Shown: piece by piece, positions 34,563 to 43,726 of the stretch
Layout of the letters: each line of letters starts with the position of its first letter
Position numbering within the stretch: the stretch's first letter is position 1
Assembly (NCBI GenBank): GCA_050633885.1
Contig: JBOEHK010000002.1
Coordinates: 124,001 to 188,000 of the forward strand
Source: JAWSVE01 sp050633885
GTDB taxonomy: Bacteria > Pseudomonadota > Gammaproteobacteria > Pseudomonadales > Cellvibrionaceae
DNA: 64,000 bases
Direction: 5' to 3'
Made by a program: the position numbers and the translations under genes
The notes under the pieces: model-generated
The model's database searches: none
The model's input: only the letters and a program-made list of their open reading frames with translations
What the model was told of the DNA's origin: nothing

Positions 34563-34956
34563 GCCTTTTTTGCTTGTGATTAGGTATCCATTGTGAGCTC
34601 TTAATGCTTAAGGTTTTATTGGGTTCTCAGACTCAGTTATTTAGCACAAGTTTCATAGCGTCTATGGCAGTGCATGGCCATCTATAAGTTGTACACAGAA
34701 CCGCGTATCGAGTCACACATAGGTTCATATGCGATGAGAGGCCAGCAAGGATTTAAGAAAAACCTCAGTTTATTATCGATTGATCACGGTATCGCAAAAT
34801 GGACACTGGGTTTAGTGCAATTTTCTCAGTAAAATGCGTTGCTTTATATAGTCTGAAAAATATAGTCAGGCAAATATAGCCAGACAAAGAGCAGATCCTC
34901 AAAATCTGCTGCTGACATTTGTTACTCAAGCGAAACCGACACATTAAGGAACTCTA
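34563..34956. other. divergent intergenic region between asmA and gcvT
   Basis: 394 bases serving both the asmA operon and gcvT. No coding frame is credible. A three-unit degenerate repeat lies at 34847-34887. I looked for a glycine riboswitch, common before gcvT, and found none of its conserved cores. Confidence 0.5.
34847..34887. repeat. three-unit 13-14 base degenerate tandem repeat
   Basis: Units start at 34847 (ATATAGTCTGAAA), 34860 (ATATAGTCAGGCAA) and 34874 (ATATAGCCAGACAA). All begin ATATAG and share the TCxG/CCAG centre. They lie 70-110 bases upstream of gcvT, where a regulator or RNA polymerase could bind. Confidence 0.65.
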
Positions 34957-36084
34957 TTGACTATGGCGTTGCGAACCCCTCTTTATGATCAGCATCTAAC
35001 AATGGGCGGCAAAGTTGTCGATTTTAGCGGTTGGGATATGCCCTTGCATTATGGTTCTCAGCTTCAAGAGCACCGTGTCGTCCGAGAAAATGCGGGAATG
35101 TTTGATGTATCGCACATGACGATTGTTGACGTCGAAGGGTTAGAGGCAAAGGCTTATTTGCAAAATTTGCTAGCCAATGATGTTGCTAAGCTTGATTCTG
35201 TTCCTGGTAAAGCGCTCTACACAGCCATGCTAAATGAGAGTGGTGGCGTGATTGATGACTTGATTGTCTATCGAATGGGTGGAAATGAGAATAATGATGT
35301 GGATTGGTACCGCACGGTTGTGAATTGCGGGACGCGAGACAAAGATTTAGCGTGGATGCAGCAGCAAGCAGAGACGTTTAATGTCTCAGTCACAGAGCGT
35401 CCAAAGCTTAGCATGATCGCCGTGCAAGGCCCCAAAGCGATAGAAAAGGTAGCGAATGTTTTTATTGAAGACAATAAAAAGGATACAGCAACAGCGATAC
35501 ATGAGTTAAAAGTCTTTCAGGCGATAATACGAGAAGATTGGTTTTTTTCTCGAACAGGTTATACCGGTGAGGATGGGTTAGAAATTATTATTCCGGAATC
35601 GGAAGTGAATGATTTTTGGAAAAAGTTATTCGTTGCAGGTGTTGAGCCGTGCGGATTAGGCGCGCGAGATACGTTGAGACTGGAAGCAGGAATGAATTTA
35701 TACGGACACGAAATGGAGGATAGTGTTTCTCCATTGCAGGCGAATATGGCTTGGACGATTGCTTGGGAGCCACATGATAGAGAGTTCGTCGGTAGAGCAG
35801 CCATTGAGAATGAAAAAAATAAGGGCGTTGAAAAAAAATTAGTCGGATTAGTCCTCAATGAGAAAGGCATGTTACGTGCTGGTCAGGTTGTACAATTGCC
35901 AGACACTAAAGAGGCTGGGGTTATCACGAGTGGAACTTTTTCTCCAACCTTAGGGCTGTCTATCGCGTTAGCGAGGGTGCCGAAAGCGATTGGTGAAAAA
36001 GCGCAGATTGAAATTCGTAAAAAATTATTAACGGTTGATATTGTGAAGCCGTGTTTTGTGAGAAACGGAAAAAAGTTAATTTAA
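34957..36084 (+). CDS. gcvT: glycine cleavage system T protein (aminomethyltransferase)
   Basis: 375 residues. Two starts are possible: TTG 34957, six bases after AAGGA, or ATG 34963, twelve bases after it. The spacing favours TTG. The body matches GcvT: LRTPLYDQHL, VDFSGWDMPLHYGSQ, FDVSHMTIVDVEG, SRTGYTGEDGLEIIIP and the C-terminal GVITSGTFSPTLGLSIALA. It transfers the methylene group from aminomethyl-lipoyl H protein to tetrahydrofolate. gcvH follows after 56 bases. No gcvP follows, so the P protein is encoded elsewhere. Confidence 0.96.
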   Translation: MTMALRTPLYDQHLTMGGKVVDFSGWDMPLHYGSQLQEHRVVRENAGMFDVSHMTIVDVEGLEAKAYLQNLLANDVAKLDSVPGKALYTAMLNESGGVIDDLIVYRMGGNENNDVDWYRTVVNCGTRDKDLAWMQQQAETFNVSVTERPKLSMIAVQGPKAIEKVANVFIEDNKKDTATAIHELKVFQAIIREDWFFSRTGYTGEDGLEIIIPESEVNDFWKKLFVAGVEPCGLGARDTLRLEAGMNLYGHEMEDSVSPLQANMAWTIAWEPHDREFVGRAAIENEKNKGVEKKLVGLVLNEKGMLRAGQVVQLPDTKEAGVITSGTFSPTLGLSIALARVPKAIGEKAQIEIRKKLLTVDIVKPCFVRNGKKLI

Positions 36085-36140
36085 ACTAAAAACTAACACT
36101 TAACGTTAAAAAATTATTGATTGGTTTAGAGGAAGCAAAA

Positions 36141-36533
36141 ATGAGTGAATATAGAAATGATTTAAAATACTTAGCAAGCCATGAGTGGGCACGAGTTGAT
36201 AGTGATGGCTTGGTTGTTATTGGTATTAGTGATCATGCACAAGATAGCTTGGGGGATGTAGTCTATGTTGAATGTCCTGAGGTGGGTAGCGAAGTCACAG
36301 CGGGAGAAGAAGCGGGTGTTGTTGAATCGGTGAAAGCAGCGTCTGATATTTTCTCACCTGTCTCCGGAGAAGTCGTAGAAATTAATGAGTTGCTTGAGGA
36401 AACGCCAGAAACCGTAAATGCTTCCCCTTATGATGATGGTTGGTTTTTTAAAGTAAAACCTAGCGACCTTTCGGAATTAACAGATGCGTTAGATTCTGAC
36501 GGCTATAAAGAGTTAATCGAAGAAGACGAATAA
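36141..36533 (+). CDS. gcvH: glycine cleavage system H protein (lipoyl carrier)
   Basis: The frame opens at 36117, but ATG 36141 has AGAGGAA six bases upstream and gives the standard 130-residue protein. It starts MSEYRNDLKYLASHEWARV. The lipoylated lysine is Lys65 in GVVESVKAASDIFSPVSGEV. It carries the aminomethyl group between the P and T proteins. A strong bidirectional terminator follows, so gcvT-gcvH ends here. Confidence 0.97.
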   Translation: MSEYRNDLKYLASHEWARVDSDGLVVIGISDHAQDSLGDVVYVECPEVGSEVTAGEEAGVVESVKAASDIFSPVSGEVVEINELLEETPETVNASPYDDGWFFKVKPSDLSELTDALDSDGYKELIEEDE

Positions 36534-36549
36534 TTATTATTTCATTTTA

Positions 36550-36589
36550 AAAACAAAAAAGGCGATATAAATTTCGCCTTTTTTGTTTT
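36550..36589. terminator. bidirectional terminator between gcvH and the imelysin-like gene
   Basis: A 16-pair stem with the core GGCGA/TCGCC and A/T flanks (36550-36565 with 36574-36589) surrounds an eight-base loop. T-runs exist on both strands, so it can end gcvTH and the convergent lipoprotein gene. Confidence 0.92.
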
Positions 36590-37857
36590 TAATTTCCAGT
36601 GTTTGATGGATTATCTAGGTCATCTTTTGGGTCGAGCTGATTGATAATAGTCTTTAATAAGGTCATTAGGTCTTGTGCTAGCGCGCGCTCTAAAAGCCAT
36701 TCGTTATCATGTTCGTTAAGCTTGTCTGTCATAGTGATGATCATAGAAGCTAACTGGCGCCCCATGTCTTTTTGATCAGCACTCTCTGGCTTCTGTCTAT
36801 CTGGATATTGAAACGGTGCGGATTCCATAAAAAAGCTAGCGTTAATACTCGTTAGTAACGCAATAATGTCCTTTGTGTTTTTTAGAGCGAATTGATTGTG
36901 AAATTCGTGGTTGTCTGGATTCAGGTGAGCGGCAGTTTTTTCTTCTGTATCCAATAAATTGTTGAGGGAGTCGAATTCTTTTTTTAGCCGTAAAATAGCG
37001 CCCGATTTTATCAGTTGGTGTCTGCTCTCAGCCGGAAGAGAAAAATAAGTTGTTCTAAATAGCCCTTGTTGGTCGTTCCAAAAAGATTCTAAAGCCGATA
37101 TGTCATCTACTAAGAGACTTGTTTGCAATTGCAATAATGTTCTCCGCCTGTTATTTGGCAAGTCAATAACACTTAATCCTTCTTTTTGTTGAGTATCGGA
37201 TAGCGTATTTTGGTCTATAAAATCTGATAGCGGCCGATTCCCCACCTCTCCCCATAAGATATATTCAATCGCATGAAAGCCAATAGAAACATCACTATTG
37301 TCAGTAATGCCGTGTTGTCGCCGTAAATTATTTGTTGTTAGAGGTAAGGCAATATCATTGACAATACCGGAGTGGGAATATTCGGAAAAATAATCTAAAA
37401 AACCTGGCTGAATCGGTTGGGTATCAATCGATATTTGAAAATGCTTTAAAAAAGAAAATAAGCCTGGGTTACTTTGTTGGATGGCGAGGTAGGGCGCAAA
37501 AGCTTGCATGTTGGCGTGGCTAGTTATCCAATCACCTTTTGCCTTCTTAAAATTTTCTTCGGTTGCTTCCGTCAAAAATTGCTGGATAGATTGTTGAAGT
37601 GTATTGCTGGAGTCGACAAGTGATGTTAATAGTTTCTCACTGAAGATAAGTTCGTCAGCTGTTATTTTTATTGATGCATTAGTTTCTGAAGATTGACTGC
37701 TGGTGATCTCTATCGGGGGTTTTGAGTGGTTCTCATTCCGCGAATAATTTTCATCGTCGGAAGATTCTTTTTCGCATGCGGATAACAACAGGATGGCCAG
37801 TATCCAAGGGAGAAGGCGGAACATGTGTGTGCGAAAACAGTGCTTAATATCAGTCAT
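36589..37857 (-). CDS. imelysin-like (peptidase M75 family) lipoprotein
   Basis: 422 residues. A lipoprotein signal ends in LLSAC (about Cys28). The mature N-terminus is an acidic, low-complexity linker to about residue 60. The imelysin motif GxHxxE is visible as GFHAIEYILWGE near residue 195; a second helical half follows (DDISALESFWNDQQ, AAHLNPDNHEFHNQ). Imelysins are periplasmic or outer-membrane proteins tied to iron uptake; protease activity is doubted for many. The sequence is divergent, so the subfamily is not fixed. It is not obviously in an operon with the HAD-IB gene upstream (49-base gap, same strand), though this is possible. Confidence 0.72.
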   Translation of the reverse strand: MTDIKHCFRTHMFRLLPWILAILLLSACEKESSDDENYSRNENHSKPPIEITSSQSSETNASIKITADELIFSEKLLTSLVDSSNTLQQSIQQFLTEATEENFKKAKGDWITSHANMQAFAPYLAIQQSNPGLFSFLKHFQISIDTQPIQPGFLDYFSEYSHSGIVNDIALPLTTNNLRRQHGITDNSDVSIGFHAIEYILWGEVGNRPLSDFIDQNTLSDTQQKEGLSVIDLPNNRRRTLLQLQTSLLVDDISALESFWNDQQGLFRTTYFSLPAESRHQLIKSGAILRLKKEFDSLNNLLDTEEKTAAHLNPDNHEFHNQFALKNTKDIIALLTSINASFFMESAPFQYPDRQKPESADQKDMGRQLASMIITMTDKLNEHDNEWLLERALAQDLMTLLKTIINQLDPKDDLDNPSNTGN

Positions 37858-37906
37858 GTTTTAAAGCTTGTGTCCTGAATCGGTTTTATCCTGATGAATA
37901 AAGTTT

Positions 37907-38563
37907 TTAATCTCTGAGAGACAGTATTTGCCATCCTTTTTGTTTTGCATGCGCTTCTAATGTTGGATCGGGATCAACAGCAATAGGGTGAGTCACTTTA
38001 GACAATAAGGGTAAGTCATTAAATGAGTCGCTGTAAAAATAGCTGTCTTTCAAATCGAATGGTTGTTGGCTTAACCATTTTTCAAGATGAGTTAATTTGC
38101 CGTGTTGATAACAAGGTTCGTCAATAATTTTTCCCGTATATCCATTGTGATTTTTTTCAAGCTCAGTCGCCATTAAGTGTTCAATGCCAAATAAAGACGC
38201 AATGGGTTCAGTAATAAAACGATTGGTTGCTGTAATAATAGCCAGTTCATCGCCAGCATTGCGATGCTTTTCAATTAATGCTTCGGCTTTTGGTAAGCGA
38301 ATAGGTTCAATTTTTTCTGACATAAATGTCTGATGAAGGTCTGAGAGTTCTGTTGCTTTAAAGCGAGTTAATGGCTCTACCGCAAATTCAAGATATTCCA
38401 TGATATCAAGTTGCCCTTGTTTGTAGGCGTGATAAAACTCATCGTTTCGCTGGCGATATTGATCCGCATCCACCAGCTTATGTTCAACTAAAAATTCTCC
38501 CCAGCTGTGATCGCTGTCCCCAGCTAAAAGCGTGTTGTCTAAATCAAAAAGTACCAAGCTCAA
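37907..38563 (-). CDS. HAD-IB family phosphatase (SerB-like)
   Basis: The frame opens at 38638, but a TTG at 38563 has AGGAG seven bases upstream and starts right at LSLVLFDLDNTLLAGDSD, where relatives start. I use it, giving 218 residues. HAD motif I is DLDNTLLAGDSDHSW, motif II is ITATNRF, and motif III/IV is KLTHLEKWL and FYSDSFNDLPLL. Members of this group include histidinol-phosphatase- and phosphoserine-phosphatase-like enzymes; the substrate is uncertain. A similar gene sits beside rppH-ptsP in Pseudomonas, which fits the divergent rppH here. Confidence 0.85.
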   Translation of the reverse strand: MSLVLFDLDNTLLAGDSDHSWGEFLVEHKLVDADQYRQRNDEFYHAYKQGQLDIMEYLEFAVEPLTRFKATELSDLHQTFMSEKIEPIRLPKAEALIEKHRNAGDELAIITATNRFITEPIASLFGIEHLMATELEKNHNGYTGKIIDEPCYQHGKLTHLEKWLSQQPFDLKDSYFYSDSFNDLPLLSKVTHPIAVDPDPTLEAHAKQKGWQILSLRD

Positions 38564-38998
38564 TGTGTTGCTCCTAAACTCATGTGTAAACCTCTGAGTG
38601 ACAGTGTATTGATCATTTGTCGTAGAGAAATAAGACAATGGATTTTACACAGGCTATACCTGATTGCTAATGGTGGATGATGAGTTTGTGCGAGATTCGG
38701 GTGTTGTCGAGTTAGCATGAGATGTCGTTTTATGATATTAGCGCCAGAAATTTATATTATTGTGTTGAAATGGCTTGTAAATGACTGATTTATCGATTGA
38801 TTTGCGCTGGCGTTGTGGAACAATGGTGGTTTGAATTACGAAGTAATACCTTTATTAGATAAATACCATAATAGCGATAAGAATAAGGTAGGCAAAAGAT
38901 ATATTATCGATGAGATATCGAGAAAGTGATGTGTTTTGCCCTTTTAAGTATCATTTTGTTCCACCAATCAGCCCACATATTACTAAGGAGTGCGTTGC
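38564..38998. other. divergent intergenic region before rppH
   Basis: 435 bases (including the unused upstream part of the HAD-IB frame) between divergent genes. The section 38640-38980 is AT-rich and shows no credible ORF, strong hairpin or named operator. Promoters for both sides must lie here. Confidence 0.5.
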
Positions 38999-39514
38999 GT
39001 GATTGATGAGGATGGTTTTCGTCCTAACGTCGGCATCATTATTACTAACGAGCAGGGCCAATTGTTTTGGGCTCGGCGTGTTGGTGGACATGATGCTTGG
39101 CAGTTTCCCCAAGGTGGCATTAGTCAAGATGAGCATCCCGAGGAGGCCCTTTTCCGTGAATTACACGAAGAAGTCGGCTTAGAGAAAGATGATGTTGATA
39201 TTCTTGCTTGTACTAAAGGCTGGCTTCGGTATCGATTACCTAAACAGCTGATTCGTCACCGATCAAAACCATTGTGCATTGGACAAAAACAAAAATGGTT
39301 TTTGTTAAAGCATAAATCACCTGAAGAACGCATTCGTCTTGATCTGCATAAAACAGCGGAATTTGATCACTGGCGCTGGGTGAGTTACTGGTATCCGCTC
39401 AACCAGGTTGTCGCTTTTAAGCGTGATGTTTATCGTCGTGCCTTAAAAGAGCTCTCATTCCCTTTTTGCGATTTACAGAGAAAGTCGCCTCCTAATACAG
39501 ATAGGGGCCGTTAG
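38999..39514 (+). CDS. rppH: RNA pyrophosphohydrolase
   Basis: The frame opens at GTG 38990, which lies inside the ribosome site. GTG 38999 is eight bases after AAGGAG and gives the family start MIDEDGFRPNVGIII (171 residues). The Nudix box runs from GGISQDEHP to REL.EEVGL (residues about 38-60). RppH removes pyrophosphate from the 5' end of mRNA to start decay. ptsP begins two bases after the stop; this coupling is conserved in gammaproteobacteria. Confidence 0.96.
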   Translation: MIDEDGFRPNVGIIITNEQGQLFWARRVGGHDAWQFPQGGISQDEHPEEALFRELHEEVGLEKDDVDILACTKGWLRYRLPKQLIRHRSKPLCIGQKQKWFLLKHKSPEERIRLDLHKTAEFDHWRWVSYWYPLNQVVAFKRDVYRRALKELSFPFCDLQRKSPPNTDRGR

Positions 39515-39516
39515 GT

Positions 39517-41781
39517 ATGCTCCAATATTTGAGTAGTATCGTCCGAGAGGTTGGTGTCGCAAAGGACCTTCAGTCTGTACTCGATATTATTGTCGAGAGA
39601 GTGAAGGCGGCGATGAAGACGGACGTTTGCTCAATTTATCTACGCGATGATGCTGGAAAATATCTGCTAATGGCTTCTCAAGGTCTAAATGCAGATGCTG
39701 TTGGCCAAGTGCGCTTGTCTAGAGACGAAGGTTTGGTTGGTTGGGTTGTAGGTCGAGAAGAGCCGATTAATCTGGATGATGCTGAAAGTCATCCGAAATA
39801 CCAGTACTTTCCTGAGACGGGAGAGGAACGCTTTAGCTCCTTTTTGGGGGTGCCGGTTATTCATCATCGGGTTGTTTTAGGTGTTTTGGTTGTTCAGCAG
39901 ACAGAACGTAGACGGTTTGATGAAAGCGAAGAAGCCTTTTTGGTAACAATTTCTGCTCAGCTGGCGGGTGCAATTGCCCATGCAGAAGCAACAGGCGCAC
40001 TTGCTCATATGGGGCATCAGGCCAAAGAGTCCAGCTTTAAAGGCGTTGCTGGGGCGCCGGGTGTGGCAATGGGCAAAGCCATGGTGATTACACCAGTGGC
40101 TGATTTACATTCTGTCCCACACAAAAAAATTACGGATGTCGATGCAGAGATTGCTTTTTTAAAATCTTGTTTAGCGGACACTCGACAAGAAATTGAAGAG
40201 CTGGGCGCCCAACTAAAATCGCGATTAAGTACGCAAGAACAAGCACTGTTTGATGCATATGTGAGCATGCTGGATGACACTTCTCTTGCAGGAGAAGTGA
40301 TAGAGCACATTAAAAAAGGAGATAGTGCTGCTTACGCATGGAGTGAAGTCATTTTAATTCATGTGAGAAATTTTTCGAGCATGGAAGATGCTTACCTTCG
40401 AGAGCGTGCTGCTGACGTTAGTGATCTTGGTAGAAGAGTGTTGGCGCACTTACAAGAGTTTTCTCATGTGGCTCGTGTTTATCACAAGAAAACAATTTTG
40501 GTTGGCGAGGAGTTAACGGCGTCACAGTTAGGAGAGGTACCTGAAGGGCAATTAGTGGGAATTGTCTCAGTCAAAGGTTCTCACAATTCTCATATAGCGA
40601 TTATGGCCAGAGCGATGGGAGTTCCAACGATTGTTGGAGCTGTCGATTTACCTTACAAGCAAATTGATGGACGTGAGTTAGTGGTTGATGGATACAATGG
40701 TGTTGTTTACAGCGATCCCGGCCCGGAATTGCGTAAGCGTTATGAAGAAATTTTTCGAGAAGAACAAGAATTAGAAAAAGATTTAGAAGCGCTGAATGAT
40801 TTACCTTGTGAGTCAATCGATCATCATCGAATTACTCTTTGGGTTAATACCGGTTTAATGGCTGATGTTGTTCGCTCTCTTGAGCGCGGAGCGGAAGGTG
40901 TTGGCTTGTATCGAACAGAGGTTCCTTTTTTGTTGCGTGATCGTTTCCCCTCTGAAGAAGAACAACGGATTATTTATCGTGAGCAATTGGAAGCATTTCA
41001 TCCTCTCCCTGTGACGATGAGAACGCTGGATGTAGGAGGTGATAAATCATTGCCATACTTTCCTATAGAGGAAGATAATCCTTTTTTAGGTTGGCGTGGT
41101 ATTCGTGTCACTTTAGATCATCCAGAAATATTTTTGTCGCAGATTCGAGCTATGTTAAAGGCGAGTGAAGGTCTGAACAATCTACGGATTATGTTGCCAA
41201 TGATAACCAGTACATTGGAATTAGAGGGCGCTAAAAAGCTTGTATATAGGGCTTATCATGAGCTTTTAGAAGAAAATTACACAATGGATTTACCGCCCAT
41301 TGGTGTCATGATCGAAGTGCCTGCTGCTGTTTATCAAGCGAGAGAGCTGGCTTCTCGAGCAGATTTCTTATCGGTAGGTAGTAACGATTTAACGCAATAT
41401 TTATTGGCGGTGGATCGTAACAACGCACGTGTTTCAGATTTGTATCATTCTTTTCACCCTGCTGTTATTCGAGCATTACAATACATTGTTCATGAAGGTC
41501 ATAGCCAGGCTATTCCCGTCTCTATTTGTGGTGAAATGGCTGGTGATCCTGGCGCTGCTATATTGTTGGCGGCAATGGGTTTTGATGTGTTGTCGATGAA
41601 CGCAACTAATTTGCCAAAAGTAAAGTCGGCCATCCGAAGTATTGAAATGGAGAAAGCGGAAGCGTTATTAAAAAAAGTATTAACTTTCTCTGATGCGGAT
41701 GAAGTGAGTGCCGCGGTTAATGAAGCGTTAAGCGCAGCGGGTATCACCAGAATGCTACGCCCTTCTCGTGCGATTCATTAA
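39517..41781 (+). CDS. ptsP: phosphoenolpyruvate-protein phosphotransferase of the nitrogen PTS (EI-Ntr)
   Basis: 754 residues. The N-terminal GAF domain (about 5-150: VREVGVAKDLQSVLDIIVER) marks EI-Ntr. The PTS phosphohistidine domain contains VKGSHNSHIAIMARAMGVPT with the active His. The PEP-binding TIM barrel follows: GAEGVGLYRTEVPFL, MRTLDVGGDKSLPYF, VGSNDLTQYLLAVDRNN and the catalytic Cys in VSICGEMAGDPGA. It passes phosphate from PEP to NPr in the nitrogen-related PTS. Co-transcribed with rppH. Confidence 0.96.
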   Translation: MLQYLSSIVREVGVAKDLQSVLDIIVERVKAAMKTDVCSIYLRDDAGKYLLMASQGLNADAVGQVRLSRDEGLVGWVVGREEPINLDDAESHPKYQYFPETGEERFSSFLGVPVIHHRVVLGVLVVQQTERRRFDESEEAFLVTISAQLAGAIAHAEATGALAHMGHQAKESSFKGVAGAPGVAMGKAMVITPVADLHSVPHKKITDVDAEIAFLKSCLADTRQEIEELGAQLKSRLSTQEQALFDAYVSMLDDTSLAGEVIEHIKKGDSAAYAWSEVILIHVRNFSSMEDAYLRERAADVSDLGRRVLAHLQEFSHVARVYHKKTILVGEELTASQLGEVPEGQLVGIVSVKGSHNSHIAIMARAMGVPTIVGAVDLPYKQIDGRELVVDGYNGVVYSDPGPELRKRYEEIFREEQELEKDLEALNDLPCESIDHHRITLWVNTGLMADVVRSLERGAEGVGLYRTEVPFLLRDRFPSEEEQRIIYREQLEAFHPLPVTMRTLDVGGDKSLPYFPIEEDNPFLGWRGIRVTLDHPEIFLSQIRAMLKASEGLNNLRIMLPMITSTLELEGAKKLVYRAYHELLEENYTMDLPPIGVMIEVPAAVYQARELASRADFLSVGSNDLTQYLLAVDRNNARVSDLYHSFHPAVIRALQYIVHEGHSQAIPVSICGEMAGDPGAAILLAAMGFDVLSMNATNLPKVKSAIRSIEMEKAEALLKKVLTFSDADEVSAAVNEALSAAGITRMLRPSRAIH

Positions 41782-41807
41782 GTTTTAAATAATATCTAAT
41801 CGTTTAT

Positions 41808-42674
41808 TTATAAATAAAAAATATTATCCTTTGACGCTTTTGATTGCAGTTGTTTGTTCTTAATGTGTCCATTTTCTGTAAACTTCGACAGTGCTTCTCG
41901 ATGTGAAATTTTGTGTTTTTCTGTGTAATAATTTTTTTCATGGAAGTAGATGTTATTTTCTTTGTCAAAAATGATCGTAGTTGAAGAGCATGTTCCATAA
42001 TGTTCTGATTCAATAAATAAAGACGAAAGTAGCTGTTCCGTTTTTTTATCAATACCTGTCGTAGGTAAATCTTCTTCTGTTGCCGGCTCTTTATTTTGAA
42101 GTATTGAAAATAAAGAATCTGCGAGTACAGGCATGTCTCCCTTTGACATGTGGGTAGGTGTGTCATCCAAAAGAGTGCGCAGCGATTTTTTTCCAATTGT
42201 TACTTTAGGCCAAGGTGTATTCAGTAGGTGATTGCTTAGCGCGTAGGTTCCTGGTGTGAGTATTTGGGTGTCGTTTGTTTGGTTGTTGCAGTAAACGAAA
42301 TCGTTTTCATCTTTGAGTAATAAATTAAACCCCGCATAATGCTTACCATCATTGATAGCGTGCTCGGCAAATGATGTTGCTGGTATCTTATTGGTGTGTG
42401 ATAGAAAGTCTCGAACTAATTGACCTCGTGACAAAAAATTATTGTGTTTGTGATTTGTCGGAGATCGGAAGTTGGTGATCGCGGCAAACCGCCCTCCCCG
42501 TGTCACTCCCATCCAGGACCCGCCAGCCTCTAAATCCTTTCCCGCTAGCATTTGAGGGTTATCCTTCCAAAATTTCGCTGTTGAAGTCGGTCTAAAATAG
42601 TACTCGTCTCTATTGGCAGCAATGACAAGCGGTAAATGGGGGTGTGAATCAACAGAAAAAAGGATAAGACACAT
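41808..42674 (-). CDS. NRDE (TANGO2-type) protein
   Basis: 288 residues. The start MCLILFSVDSH with Cys2 and the later AANRDEYYFRPT hold the NRDE motif that names the family. GGSWMGVTRGGRFAAITNFR follows. Members have an Ntn-hydrolase-like start; eukaryotic TANGO2 is linked to haem or lipid trafficking, while bacterial roles are unclear. It is convergent with ptsP (26-base gap). The 3' end is notably AT-rich (ending near a TTTATTTATAAATAAA palindrome, 41803-41818). Confidence 0.9.
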   Translation of the reverse strand: MCLILFSVDSHPHLPLVIAANRDEYYFRPTSTAKFWKDNPQMLAGKDLEAGGSWMGVTRGGRFAAITNFRSPTNHKHNNFLSRGQLVRDFLSHTNKIPATSFAEHAINDGKHYAGFNLLLKDENDFVYCNNQTNDTQILTPGTYALSNHLLNTPWPKVTIGKKSLRTLLDDTPTHMSKGDMPVLADSLFSILQNKEPATEEDLPTTGIDKKTEQLLSSLFIESEHYGTCSSTTIIFDKENNIYFHEKNYYTEKHKISHREALSKFTENGHIKNKQLQSKASKDNIFYL

Positions 42675-42856
42675 AGTGACGTTTAATTTAAATTGTTAGC
42701 TGATAGGAATGAACTGGCTGGGCGTCGGTGGTATCATCCAGCACATATTTTGATGCGAATGAGATTGTGTGTAATGTAACCAACGTTCAGCCTTTCTACA
42801 ATCTGTATTCAATCACCACTTTTCTAATTGATGTCATTAATTAATAAAAATAATCT

Positions 42857-43663
42857 ATGTTAATTTACCCTGAATTTGATCCTGTCGCCCTTGAACTTGG
42901 CCCTCTAAAGGTGCATTGGTATGGCATTACCTATCTATTGGCCTTTGCTGCTGCTTGGTTGATTGCAGCGCATCGAGCGAAGGAAAAGAATAGCGGGATA
43001 AAAAAAGATCAAATTGAGGATTTGATTCTTTTTGGTGCGCTTGGAGTGGTGATTGGCGGCCGTATTGGCTATGTATTTTTTTACCAATTTGAAAGTTTTT
43101 TAAGTGACCCATTATGGCTGTTTCGTATTTGGGAAGGCGGTATGTCCTTTCATGGAGGGTTCATTGGTGTCGTGTTTTCAATGTGGTTTTATGCTCGCAA
43201 AATAAATATTTCTTTTTTGTCTTTACTGGATTTTGTTGCTCCGCTGGTTCCTTTGGGGCTAGGGTTTGGTCGCATCGGGAATTTTATAGGCCAGGAGCTA
43301 TGGGGAAGGCCAACGGATTTTACGTGGGCCATGAAGTTTCCACGAGAGGGAGTTGATGCGCTCGCTCGTCATCCATCTCAGCTTTATGAAGCCGCATTAG
43401 AAGGTCTCCTATTGTTTATTATATTGTATTGGTTTTCTTCAAAAACGAGACCGATAGGATCTGTCTGTGGACTTGGAGTATTTTTATATGGTTGTTTTAG
43501 AATTCTTGTTGAGTTCACTCGAGAACCTGATGTTCATATTCAGTTTGATTTATTTGGCTGGGTAACGCGGGGGCAAATTTTATCTTTGCCGATGGTGTTG
43601 ATTGGTTTTGGTTTGGTCGTGTGGGCATACAACAAATCGCGTTCTGAATTTATACGCTATTAA
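42857..43663 (+). CDS. lgt: prolipoprotein diacylglyceryl transferase
   Basis: 268 residues with about seven membrane helices. Key motifs are LKVHWYGITYLLAF at the start, GGRIGYVFFYQFESF, WEGGMSFHGGFIGV, GRIGNFIGQELWGRPT (the Lgt signature with conserved Arg and Asn) and RHPSQLYEAALEG. It adds diacylglycerol to the lipobox cysteine of prolipoproteins, such as the several lipoproteins in this window. thyA follows after about 60 bases. Confidence 0.97.
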   Translation: MLIYPEFDPVALELGPLKVHWYGITYLLAFAAAWLIAAHRAKEKNSGIKKDQIEDLILFGALGVVIGGRIGYVFFYQFESFLSDPLWLFRIWEGGMSFHGGFIGVVFSMWFYARKINISFLSLLDFVAPLVPLGLGFGRIGNFIGQELWGRPTDFTWAMKFPREGVDALARHPSQLYEAALEGLLLFIILYWFSSKTRPIGSVCGLGVFLYGCFRILVEFTREPDVHIQFDLFGWVTRGQILSLPMVLIGFGLVVWAYNKSRSEFIRY

Positions 43664-43726
43664 TTGTTGCCGATTGTTTTATCGCAAAAATATTTTTTAG
43701 AATAAATATTGAGTATCGAAAATAAT

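Noticed and set aside
34563..34956. Possible glycine riboswitch upstream of gcvT
   Set aside because: The conserved riboswitch cores are not present in the region; only short ATATAG repeats are seen.
41803..41818. TTTATTTATAAATAAA palindrome as a terminator between ptsP and the NRDE gene
   Set aside because: All A/T with no loop, unlikely to form a stable RNA hairpin; probably chance in AT-rich DNA.
41804..42196. 130-codon minus-strand frame inside the NRDE gene
   Set aside because: It overlaps the recognised NRDE protein in another frame and has no family motifs.
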